Source: Pseudomonas fluorescens
GTDB taxonomy: Bacteria; Pseudomonadota; Gammaproteobacteria; Pseudomonadales; Pseudomonadaceae
Direction of reading: 5' to 3'
DNA length: 64,000 nt
NCBI RefSeq assembly: GCF_902497995.1
Contig: NZ_CABVII010000020.1
Coordinates: 81,651 to 145,650, forward strand
The position numbers and the translations under genes are program-made. The notes below the pieces were generated by a model that was given only the letters and a program-made list of their open reading frames with translations, was not told where the DNA came from and ran no database searches. Below are positions 15,267-22,569 of the stretch, in pieces (the stretch's first letter is position 1; each line of letters begins with the position of its first letter).

Positions 15267-15289
15267 ATTTTATCCCAGGCCGATAAAAT
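15267..15289. promoter_or_regulatory. Perfect palindrome upstream of the kdgD promoter, LysR-site-like
   Basis: ATTTTATC (15267-15274) and GATAAAAT (15282-15289) are separated by 7 bases. The layout, with a T-N11-A core and short inverted arms just upstream of the -35, is that of LysR-type activator sites, but no LysR-type gene is in the neighbourhood, so the binding protein is unknown. Confidence 0.4.
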
Positions 15290-15293
15290 GCAG

Positions 15294-15321
15294 TTGACGG
15301 TTTTTATTTAAGTTGTACGAT
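15294..15321 (+). promoter_or_regulatory. Candidate sigma-70 promoter of the kdgD cluster
   Basis: TTGACG (15294-15299) and TACGAT (15316-15321) with 16-base spacing. The -10 falls inside the palindrome 15310-15333, so a bound repressor would block it. Confidence 0.5.
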
Positions 15322-15333
15322 AACCTACAACTT
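15310..15333. promoter_or_regulatory. Candidate operator of the FadR-type regulator at kdgD
   Basis: Perfect 8-base arms AAGTTGTA (15310-15317) and TACAACTT (15326-15333), spacer 8. The half-site reads TTGTA(C/G)G(A/T)T. A near copy lies in front of the regulator gene (14148-14166), which ties this site to that protein. Confidence 0.55.
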
Positions 15334-15390
15334 CGGCAAAGGCTGAACGGTTTTCTCACACATAACGTCGCTACCCAGGGTGTTCGAATA

Positions 15391-16302
15391 ATGAATCCAC
15401 AAGAACTGAAGTCCATCCTCTCTTCCGGTCTGCTGTCTTTCCCGGTTACCGATTTCAATGCCCAGGGCGATTTCCATCGCGCGGGCTACATCAAACGTCT
15501 CGAATGGCTGGCCCCATACGGTGCCTCGGCACTGTTCGCCGCGGGCGGCACCGGTGAGTTCTTCTCTCTGGCAGCCAGCGAATACTCGGAAATCATCAAG
15601 ACCGCCGTCGACACCTGTGAAACCAGCGTGCCGATTCTGGCCGGTGTTGGCGGTTCGACCCGTCAAGCCATCGAATACGCTCAAGAAGCCGAGCGTCTGG
15701 GTGCCAAAGGCCTGTTGCTGTTGCCGCATTACCTGACCGAAGCCAGCCAGGACGGCGTGGCTGCTCACGTTGAAGCCGTGTGCAAATCGGTGAAAATCGG
15801 CGTGGTGGTTTACAACCGTAACGTCTGCCGCTTGACCGCGCCGCTGCTGGAGCGTCTGGCCGAGCGCTGCCCGAACTTGATCGGCTACAAGGACGGCCTG
15901 GGCGATATCGAGTTGATGGTGTCGATCCGTCGCCGCCTCGGCGATCGCTTCAGCTACCTGGGTGGCCTGCCGACCGCCGAAGTCTACGCCGCGGCCTACA
16001 AGGCGCTGGGTGTACCGGTTTACTCGTCTGCGGTGTTCAACTTCATTCCGAAAACCGCGATGGATTTCTACCACGCCGTTGCCCGGGAAGATCACGCCAC
16101 CGTGGGCAAGATCATCGACGATTTCTTCCTGCCATACCTGGACATCCGTAACCGCAAGGCCGGTTACGCGGTGAGCATCGTCAAGGCCGGGGCAAAAATT
16201 GCCGGCTACGACGCAGGTCCCGTGCGTGCACCGCTGACCGATCTGCTGCCAGAAGAGTACGAAGCTCTGGCCGCGCTGATCGACAAGCAGGGCGCGCAGT
16301 AA
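15391..16302 (+). CDS. kdgD: 5-dehydro-4-deoxyglucarate dehydratase KdgD
   Basis: Cytoplasmic enzyme of the DapA/N-acetylneuraminate lyase superfamily, 303 residues, the standard length. It dehydrates and decarboxylates 5-keto-4-deoxyglucarate to 2-oxoglutarate semialdehyde. Visible landmarks are the GGTGEFFSLA phosphate-loop region (DapA has GTTGE), the YNR tyrosine segment VVVYNRNVCRL and the Schiff-base lysine K167 in LIGYKDGLGD. The upstream in-frame ATG at 15313 lies inside the operator and is rejected. Its product feeds the dehydrogenase encoded 60 bases downstream, so galactarate or glucarate ends as 2-oxoglutarate. Confidence 0.95.
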   Translation: MNPQELKSILSSGLLSFPVTDFNAQGDFHRAGYIKRLEWLAPYGASALFAAGGTGEFFSLAASEYSEIIKTAVDTCETSVPILAGVGGSTRQAIEYAQEAERLGAKGLLLLPHYLTEASQDGVAAHVEAVCKSVKIGVVVYNRNVCRLTAPLLERLAERCPNLIGYKDGLGDIELMVSIRRRLGDRFSYLGGLPTAEVYAAAYKALGVPVYSSAVFNFIPKTAMDFYHAVAREDHATVGKIIDDFFLPYLDIRNRKAGYAVSIVKAGAKIAGYDAGPVRAPLTDLLPEEYEALAALIDKQGAQ

Positions 16303-16318
16303 AAAATCGATTAAACAA

Positions 16319-16344
16319 GGCCGCTGAGCAATCAGCGGCCTTTT
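16319..16344 (+). terminator. Terminator-like hairpin between kdgD and the dehydrogenase
   Basis: GGCCGCTGA (16319-16327) and TCAGCGGCC (16332-16340), loop GCAA, four T after. It stands 17 bases behind the kdgD stop and only 22 bases ahead of the next start. With a short T-run it probably reduces rather than abolishes read-through. Confidence 0.6.
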
Positions 16345-16361
16345 GCGTAAGGAGATTATTT

Positions 16362-17807
16362 GTGGCTGACGTAAAGCGGTTCGATAACTATATCGGTGGC
16401 CAATGGGTTGCCGGCGCCGACTACTCCACCAACATCAACCCGTCGGAGCTGACCGACACCATCGGTGAATACGCCAAGGCCGATCTGGCTCAGGTCCACG
16501 CCGCCATCGATGCCGCTCGTGCTGCGTTCCCGGCCTGGTCGACCTCGGGCATTCAGGCTCGCCACGATTCCCTGGATAAAGTCGGCACTGAAATCCTCGC
16601 TCGCCGCGAGGAACTAGGCACCTTGCTGGCCCGGGAAGAGGGCAAGACCCTGCCCGAAGCCATCGGCGAAGTGACCCGCGCCGGCAATATCTTCAAGTTC
16701 TTCGCCGGTGAATGCCTGCGCCTGTCCGGCGACTACCTGCCGTCGGTGCGCCCGGGCGTCAACGTGGAAGTCACCCGCGAAGCGCTGGGCGTGGTCGGTC
16801 TGATCACTCCTTGGAACTTCCCGATTGCGATTCCGGCGTGGAAAATCGCCCCGGCCCTGGCCTACGGCAACTGCGTGGTGCTGAAACCGGCGGATCTGGT
16901 ACCGGGTTGCGCCTGGGCCCTGGCTGAAATCATCTCCCGCGCCGGCTTCCCGGCGGGCGTGTTCAACCTGGTGATGGGCAGCGGTCGAGTGATTGGCGAT
17001 GCGTTGGTGCAGAGCCCGAAAGTCGATGGCATCAGCTTCACCGGTTCCGTGGGTGTAGGGCGTCAGATCGCCGTCAACTGCGTGTCGCGCCAGGCCAAGG
17101 TGCAGCTGGAAATGGGCGGCAAGAACCCGCAGATCATTCTCGATGACGCCGACCTCAAGCAAGCGGTCGAATTGTCGGTACAGAGCGCGTTCTACTCCAC
17201 CGGCCAGCGTTGCACCGCCTCGAGCCGCTTCATCGTCACTGCCGGGATTCATGACAAATTCGTCGAAGCGATGGCCGAGCGCATGAAGTCGATCAAGGTC
17301 GGCCACGCGCTGAAAACCGGCACCGATATCGGTCCGGTCGTCTCGCAAGCCCAGCTTGAACAGGACATGAAATACATCGACATCGGCCAGTCCGAAGGGG
17401 CGCGCCTGGTCAGCGGCGGTGGTCTGGTGACCTGCGACACCGAAGGCTACTACCTCGCCCCAACGCTGTTTGCCGACAGCGAAGCCGCCATGCGCATCAG
17501 CCGCGAAGAGATCTTCGGCCCGGTGGCCAACATCGTGCGCGTGGCCGATTACGACGCCGCGCTGGAAATGGCCAACGACACCGAATTCGGTCTGTCGGCG
17601 GGCATCGCCACCACGTCGCTGAAGTACGCCAACCACTTCAAGCGCCACTCCCAGGCCGGGATGGTGATGGTCAACCTGCCGACGGCGGGCGTGGATTACC
17701 ACGTTCCATTCGGTGGGCGTAAAGGTTCATCCTATGGATCTCGCGAGCAAGGTCGCTATGCGCAAGAGTTCTACACGGTCGTAAAAACGTCGTACCTCGG
17801 TTCCTGA
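16362..17807 (+). CDS. 2-oxoglutarate semialdehyde dehydrogenase (aldehyde dehydrogenase family)
   Basis: NAD(P)-dependent aldehyde dehydrogenase of 481 residues. GTG is the start, 6 bases behind AAGGAGATTATT. The family's active-site glutamate is E250 in VQLEMGGKNPQ and the nucleophile is C284 in GQRCTASSRF; the cofactor loop FTGSVGVGRQI is present, as is the PWNFP motif. Placed straight after kdgD, it should oxidise 2-oxoglutarate semialdehyde to 2-oxoglutarate, the last step of the aldarate pathway. Related dehydrogenases act on succinate semialdehyde or other aldehydes; context decides in favour of the aldarate role. Confidence 0.93.
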   Translation: MADVKRFDNYIGGQWVAGADYSTNINPSELTDTIGEYAKADLAQVHAAIDAARAAFPAWSTSGIQARHDSLDKVGTEILARREELGTLLAREEGKTLPEAIGEVTRAGNIFKFFAGECLRLSGDYLPSVRPGVNVEVTREALGVVGLITPWNFPIAIPAWKIAPALAYGNCVVLKPADLVPGCAWALAEIISRAGFPAGVFNLVMGSGRVIGDALVQSPKVDGISFTGSVGVGRQIAVNCVSRQAKVQLEMGGKNPQIILDDADLKQAVELSVQSAFYSTGQRCTASSRFIVTAGIHDKFVEAMAERMKSIKVGHALKTGTDIGPVVSQAQLEQDMKYIDIGQSEGARLVSGGGLVTCDTEGYYLAPTLFADSEAAMRISREEIFGPVANIVRVADYDAALEMANDTEFGLSAGIATTSLKYANHFKRHSQAGMVMVNLPTAGVDYHVPFGGRKGSSYGSREQGRYAQEFYTVVKTSYLGS

Positions 17808-17820
17808 CGCACCGCTATAC

Positions 17821-17910
17821 CTGTGGGAGCTGGCTTGCCTGCGATAGCATCACCGCGCTGAGACTGACACTGCGCGGTGCCTGCATCGCGGGCAAGCCCG
17901 GCTCCCACAG
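17821..17910. repeat. REPIN 4: inverted REP pair, variant type
   Basis: CTGTGGGAGCTGGCTTGCCT at 17821 and an imperfect complement ending at 17910. Its GGGAGCTGG core differs from both main types in this window and the two arms differ from each other, so it looks older. Confidence 0.85.
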
Positions 17911-17974
17911 GAAACCAGCGCCTACAGAACATTGTTATTACCCGCATAAAAATAATCAGTGGGAGTACATCTAC

Positions 17975-19342
17975 ATGCAAGCGACCAAGCCGACCCACGT
18001 CCGCTATTTGATATTGCTCATGCTTTTCCTGGTGACCACCATCAACTACGCCGACCGGGCCACTATCGCCATCGCGGGCTCCAGCCTGCAAAAAGACCTC
18101 GGCATCGACGCGGTCACCCTCGGCTATATCTTCTCCGCATTCGGCTGGGCCTACGTGGCCGGGCAAATTCCCGGTGGCTGGCTGCTGGACCGTTTCGGTT
18201 CGAAAAAAATCTACGCGCTGAGCATTTTCACCTGGTCACTGTTCACCGTGCTGCAGGGTTATGTCGGCGAATTCGGCATGTCCACCGCAGTGGTTGCGCT
18301 GTTCATGCTGCGCTTCCTGGTGGGCCTGGCCGAAGCGCCATCCTTCCCCGGTAACGCACGCATCGTGGCGGCCTGGTTCCCGACGGCAGAGCGCGGTACG
18401 GCCTCGGCGATCTTCAACTCGGCGCAATACTTTGCCACCGTGTTGTTCGCCCCGCTAATGGGCTGGATTGTCTACAGCTACGGCTGGCAGCACGTGTTCA
18501 TCGTCATGGGCGTGATCGGCATCATCTTCTCCGGGATCTGGCTGAAGGTGATCTACAGCCCGCGCCAACACCCGATGATCAACGAAGCCGAGTTCAAGCA
18601 CATCGCCGACAACGGCGGCATGGTCGACATGGACCAGGACAAAGGCAAGGGCAAAAAGGCCGACGGTCCGAAGTGGGACTATATCCGCCAGCTGCTGACC
18701 AACCGCATGATGCTCGGCGTGTATCTGGGGCAGTACTGCATCAACGGTATCACCTACTTCTTCCTGACCTGGTTCCCGGTGTACCTGGTGCAAGAACGCG
18801 GCATGACCATCCTCAAGGCCGGCTTCGTTGCTTCGTTGCCGGCGATCTGCGGCTTTATCGGTGGTGTGCTCGGCGGGGTGATTTCCGACTATCTGCTGCG
18901 CAAGGGCCACTCACTGACCTTCGCCCGCAAGGCGCCGATCATTGCCGGTTTGCTGGTTTCCAGCAGCATCGTGGCCTGCAACTATGTGGACGTGGAATGG
19001 ATGGTCGTCGGCTTCATGGCCCTGGCGTTCTTCGGCAAAGGCGTGGGTGCGCTGGGCTGGGCGGTGGTGTCCGACACCTCGCCGAAGCAGATCGCCGGTC
19101 TGAGCGGTGGGCTGTTCAACACCTTCGGTAATATCGCCTCGATCACCACCCCGATCGTCATCGGCTACATCATCAGCTCCACCGGTTCGTTCAAATGGGC
19201 GCTGGTGTTTGTCGGTTGCAACGCACTGGTCGCGGTGTTCAGCTACCTGGTAATCGTTGGCCCGATCAAACGGGTAGTGCTCAAAGAGCCGCCCGTCAGC
19301 GGTCCTGAAACCCATAACAAATTGTCTCAAGCGCATTCCTGA
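17975..19342 (+). CDS. MFS sugar-acid permease (GudP/D-galactonate-type)
   Basis: Proton-driven permease of 455 residues with twelve predicted membrane helices. The ACS-type signature of anion:cation symporters is clear: YADRATIAIAG in helix 1 and GGWLLDRFGSKKIYALSIF between helices 2 and 3, and a long polar loop (residues 195-235, NGGMVDMDQDKGKGKKADGP) between helices 6 and 7. GGGAG lies 11 bases ahead of the start. Together with kdgD, the dehydrogenase and garD it should import galactarate or glucarate. It resembles E. coli GudP and GarP; the exact substrate cannot be fixed. garD begins 11 bases after its stop. Confidence 0.9.
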   Translation: MQATKPTHVRYLILLMLFLVTTINYADRATIAIAGSSLQKDLGIDAVTLGYIFSAFGWAYVAGQIPGGWLLDRFGSKKIYALSIFTWSLFTVLQGYVGEFGMSTAVVALFMLRFLVGLAEAPSFPGNARIVAAWFPTAERGTASAIFNSAQYFATVLFAPLMGWIVYSYGWQHVFIVMGVIGIIFSGIWLKVIYSPRQHPMINEAEFKHIADNGGMVDMDQDKGKGKKADGPKWDYIRQLLTNRMMLGVYLGQYCINGITYFFLTWFPVYLVQERGMTILKAGFVASLPAICGFIGGVLGGVISDYLLRKGHSLTFARKAPIIAGLLVSSSIVACNYVDVEWMVVGFMALAFFGKGVGALGWAVVSDTSPKQIAGLSGGLFNTFGNIASITTPIVIGYIISSTGSFKWALVFVGCNALVAVFSYLVIVGPIKRVVLKEPPVSGPETHNKLSQAHS

Positions 19343-19353
19343 GGAGCGGCGTC

Positions 19354-20907
19354 ATGCAGTTGATTGAACATTCCGACTCGCCGCGCTACATCCGCCTGCA
19401 CGAGCGGGACAACGTGGTCATCGTGGTCAATGATCAGGGGGTGCCCGCCGGCACCGAGTTTCCGGACGGCCTGGTCACCCTGGACTTCGTGCCGCAGAGC
19501 CACAAGGTTACCCTGGAGGATATTCCCGAGGGCGGCCAGGTGATTCGCTACGGCCAGACCATTGGCTATGCGTTACAACCGATTCCACGCGGCAGCTGGG
19601 TCAAGGAAGATCAACTGCGCATGCCGACCGCGCCACCCTTGGACAGTTTGCCGCTGTCCACCGAGGTGCCGCCGGCACCGGCGCCGCTGGAAGGCTTTAC
19701 GTTCGAGGGGTATCGCAACGCCGACGGCACTGTCGGCACGCGCAACATCCTCGGCATCACCACCACCGTCCAGTGCGTCACCGGCGTGCTGGACCATGCG
19801 GTCAAGCGCATCAAGGACGAATTGCTGCCCAAGTATCCGAACGTCGATGACGTGGTGGCGCTGACCCACAGCTACGGCTGCGGTGTGGCGATTACCGCGA
19901 CTGACGCGTACATCCCGATCCGCACCGTGCGCAACCTGGCGCGCAACCCGAACCTGGGTGGCGAAGCCTTGGTCATCGGCCTGGGTTGCGAGAAATTGCA
20001 GGCCGGGCAGGTGATGCACGAGAACGACAGCTCGGTGGATTTGAGCGAGCCGTGGCTGTATCGCTTGCAGGATTCCAGTCATGGTTTCAGCGAGATGATC
20101 GAGCAGATCATGGAACTGGCCGAGAGCCGTTTGAAGAAGCTCGATCAGCGCCGTCGGGAAACCGTGCCGGCGTCCGAGCTGATTCTTGGCATGCAATGCG
20201 GTGGCAGCGATGCATTCTCCGGGATCACTGCCAACCCGGCGCTGGGTTATGCCTCGGACCTGTTGCTGCGGGCTGGCGCGACGGTGATGTTTTCCGAAGT
20301 CACTGAAGTACGCGACGCCATTTATCTGCTGACGTCCCGCGCCGAAACCGAGGAAGTGGCTCAGGAACTGGTGCGGGAAATGGATTGGTACGACCGTTAC
20401 CTGGCCAAGGGTGAAGCGGATCGCAGTGCCAACACCACGCCGGGCAACAAGAAGGGCGGGTTGTCGAACATTGTCGAGAAGTCGTTGGGCTCGATCGTCA
20501 AATCCGGCAGCAGCGCGATCAATGGGGTGCTTGGCCCTGGCGAGCGCTTCAAGCGCAAAGGGCTGATTTTCTGTGCGACGCCGGCCAGTGATTTTGTCTG
20601 CGGCACATTGCAACTGGCGGCGGGGATGAATTTGCATGTGTTCACTACCGGTCGTGGCACGCCCTATGGTTTGGCGATGGTGCCGGTGGTGAAGGTATCG
20701 ACCCGGACCGAACTGGCGCAGCGCTGGCCGGACCTGATCGACATCGATGCCGGACGGATTGCCACCGGACGGGCTTCGATCGAGGACCTTGGGTGGGAGT
20801 TGTTCCACTACTATCTGGATGTGGCCAGCGGCAAGAAGCAGACGTGGGCCGAGAAGCACAAGCTGCATAACGACATCACGTTGTTCAACCCGGCGCCGAT
20901 CACGTAA
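19354..20907 (+). CDS. garD: Galactarate dehydratase GarD
   Basis: Iron-dependent dehydratase of the UxaA/GarD family, 517 residues, converting galactarate (mucate) to 5-keto-4-deoxyglucarate, the substrate of KdgD. An N-terminal SAF-type domain (residues 1-95, RLHERDNVVIVVNDQGVPAG) is followed by the catalytic region with FEGYRNADGTVGTRNILGI, cysteines in SYGCGVAI and GLGCEKLQ, and MQCGGSDAFSGITANPALG. A GAGGAGCGGCGTC site precedes the ATG. It completes the pathway galactarate to 2-oxoglutarate. No glucarate dehydratase is in the cluster, so galactarate is the best-supported substrate. Confidence 0.95.
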   Translation: MQLIEHSDSPRYIRLHERDNVVIVVNDQGVPAGTEFPDGLVTLDFVPQSHKVTLEDIPEGGQVIRYGQTIGYALQPIPRGSWVKEDQLRMPTAPPLDSLPLSTEVPPAPAPLEGFTFEGYRNADGTVGTRNILGITTTVQCVTGVLDHAVKRIKDELLPKYPNVDDVVALTHSYGCGVAITATDAYIPIRTVRNLARNPNLGGEALVIGLGCEKLQAGQVMHENDSSVDLSEPWLYRLQDSSHGFSEMIEQIMELAESRLKKLDQRRRETVPASELILGMQCGGSDAFSGITANPALGYASDLLLRAGATVMFSEVTEVRDAIYLLTSRAETEEVAQELVREMDWYDRYLAKGEADRSANTTPGNKKGGLSNIVEKSLGSIVKSGSSAINGVLGPGERFKRKGLIFCATPASDFVCGTLQLAAGMNLHVFTTGRGTPYGLAMVPVVKVSTRTELAQRWPDLIDIDAGRIATGRASIEDLGWELFHYYLDVASGKKQTWAEKHKLHNDITLFNPAPIT

Positions 20908-20923
20908 AACCGCGTTATCGTTC

Positions 20924-21014
20924 ATCGCGGGCAAGCCCGCTCCCACAGGGGCTTCTTTGTTGCACAAGTTGTGTGAACACCGAAGATCACTGTGGGAGCG
21001 GGCTTGCCCGCGAT
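20924..21014. repeat. REPIN 5: inverted REP pair, GGGC type
   Basis: ATCGCGGGCAAGCCCGCTCC at 20924 and the complementary arm ending at 21014, sitting between garD and the AEC transporter. It belongs to the GTGGGAGCGGGCTTG class. Confidence 0.9.
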
Positions 21015-21092
21015 GGCGGTCTACCTGACGCCGGTGTCCTCGGTGGCTTATCATTAGCCCCCTAACGACGCCCACCCAAGGTTACCCCCGGC

Positions 21093-22034
21093 ATGCTGGC
21101 TATCTTCCTCGAAACCCTGAACATCACCGCGCCGGTGTTTGCCATGCTGTTTCTGGGGGTGCTGCTCAAGCGCATCGACTGGATCAACGACAATTTCATT
21201 CACACAGCGTCAGCCCTGGTGTTCAACGTCACCATGCCGGCGTTGCTGTTCCTGGGCATCCTGCATGCCGACCTGAACGCCGCGTTGCAACCGGCGCTGC
21301 TGATCTATTTCTCGATCGCCACGCTGGTCTGTTTCGCCATCGCCTGGGGTTGGGCGATCTGGAAGTGCCCACGGGAAGACCGGGGCATTTACACCCAGGG
21401 CGCGTTTCGCGGCAACAACGGCGTCATCGGCCTGGCGCTGGCGGCGAGCATGTACGGCGATTACGGGATTTCCCTCGGGGCAATTCTCGCGGCGCTGGTG
21501 ATCCTGCTCTACAACACGCTGTCCAGCATTGTGCTGGCGGTCTACAGCCCGGTGATCAAGTCCGATCCGTGGAGCATCTTTAAAAGCGTGATGGTCAATC
21601 CGCTGATCATCAGCGTGTTTGCGGCGGCGCCGTTTGCCTACTTCAAGATTGGCTTGCCAGGTTGGCTGGAGAAGTCTGGTCAGTACCTGGCGCAAACCAC
21701 TTTGCCATTGGCGCTGATCTGCATCGGCGGCACCCTGTCGCTGGCGGCGCTGCGCAAAAGCGGCTCGATGGCGCTGAGTTCAAGCCTGGTGAAGATGGTC
21801 AGCCTGCCGATCCTGGCGACCCTGGGTGCCTGGCTCTGGGGTTTCCGCGGGGCGGAGCTGGGGATTCTGTTTCTGTACTTCGGCAGCCCGACCGCCGCGG
21901 CCAGTTTTGTCATGGCCCGTCAGGCCAACGGCAATCATGAACTGGCCGCAGCGATCATCGTCATCACCACCTTGATGGCGGCGGTCACCACCAACTTCGG
22001 GATCTTTTTGTTGCAGTGGGGTGGGTGGATCTAA
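21093..22034 (+). CDS. AEC-family (auxin efflux carrier type) transporter
   Basis: Integral membrane protein of 313 residues with about ten helices in two inverted repeats, a layout typical of the AEC/Mem_trans family. Family marks are the N-terminal PVFAMLFLGVLLKRIDWI, the FRGNNGVIGLALA segment at the first crossover and YFGSPTAAASFVMARQ at the second. Bacterial members carry malonate, malate or other carboxylates; nothing here fixes the substrate. A carboxylate role would fit the neighbouring aldarate cluster, but REPIN 5 separates them and the gene appears to be its own unit. Confidence 0.88.
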   Translation: MLAIFLETLNITAPVFAMLFLGVLLKRIDWINDNFIHTASALVFNVTMPALLFLGILHADLNAALQPALLIYFSIATLVCFAIAWGWAIWKCPREDRGIYTQGAFRGNNGVIGLALAASMYGDYGISLGAILAALVILLYNTLSSIVLAVYSPVIKSDPWSIFKSVMVNPLIISVFAAAPFAYFKIGLPGWLEKSGQYLAQTTLPLALICIGGTLSLAALRKSGSMALSSSLVKMVSLPILATLGAWLWGFRGAELGILFLYFGSPTAAASFVMARQANGNHELAAAIIVITTLMAAVTTNFGIFLLQWGGWI

Positions 22035-22065
22035 CTTCGGGATTTGTAGTGTTTTATCGGGCCTC

Positions 22066-22156
22066 TTCGCGAGCAAGCCCGCTCCCACATTTGATCTCCA
22101 CCAATACAAAATTTGTGTACGACTCGGTCAAATGTGGGAGCGGGCTTGCTCGCGAA
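22066..22156. repeat. REPIN 6: inverted REP pair, GCTCGCGAA subtype
   Basis: TTCGCGAGCAAGCCCGCTCC at 22066 with its complement ending 22156, between the convergent AEC and decarboxylase-family genes. Differs from REPIN 5 by the CTCGCGAAG end. Confidence 0.9.
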
Positions 22157-22188
22157 GACGGCCGAACGATCACCACAAATACCGACAA

Positions 22189-22569
22189 TTACTCCGGCTT
22201 CTGATAGCTATCAATCACTTCCTGCGCCGCCCGAAACGCATCGATCGCCGCGGGCACACCGGCATACACCGCGCAATGCAGCAGCGCCTCGCGAATTTCT
22301 TCCACGGTGCAACCGTTGTTCAGCGCACCGCGCACGTGGCCTTTGAGTTCCTGGGGGCACTTCAACGCCGTCAGCGCGGCGAGGGTGATCAGGCTGCGGG
22401 TTTTCAGTGGCAGGCCTTCGCGGTTCCAGACGCCGCCCCAGGCGTGTTCGTTGACGAAGTCCTGGAGGGGCTGGGTGAACTCGGTGGCATTGCCCAGCGC
22501 ACGGTCGACAAAGGCGTCACCCATCACTTGGCGGCGGACTTCAACCCCAGGCTTTTTATTGTCGGTCAT
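22189..22569 (-). CDS. Carboxymuconolactone decarboxylase-family protein
   Basis: Small cytoplasmic protein of 126 residues whose whole length fits the CMD/AhpD fold: RRQVMGDAFVDRAL at the N-terminus, WNREGLPLKTRSLITLAALT in the middle and HVRGALNNGCTVEEIREALL then YAGVPAAIDAF at the C-terminus. This is the PcaC arrangement, with the PcaC histidine region HVRGA. No other protocatechuate genes are nearby, so a true 4-carboxymuconolactone decarboxylase is only one option; related proteins act in gamma-lactone metabolism or stress. Its ATG overlaps the stop of the upstream antiporter gene (ATGA), so the two are translationally coupled. Confidence 0.85.
   Translation of the reverse strand: MTDNKKPGVEVRRQVMGDAFVDRALGNATEFTQPLQDFVNEHAWGGVWNREGLPLKTRSLITLAALTALKCPQELKGHVRGALNNGCTVEEIREALLHCAVYAGVPAAIDAFRAAQEVIDSYQKPE

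Larger units (their letters stand above)
14970..15390. other. 421-base region between the regulator and kdgD
   Basis: It contains REPIN 3 (15008-15099), then a pyrimidine-rich stretch 15100-15250 in which I see no gene, then two perfect palindromes and a promoter for kdgD between 15267 and 15333. The transcript leader would be about 60 bases. Confidence 0.6.

Noticed and set aside
22189..22569. Calling the CMD-family gene pcaC of the protocatechuate pathway
   Set aside because: No other pca genes are nearby, and the gene is coupled to an antiporter, so only the family is assigned.
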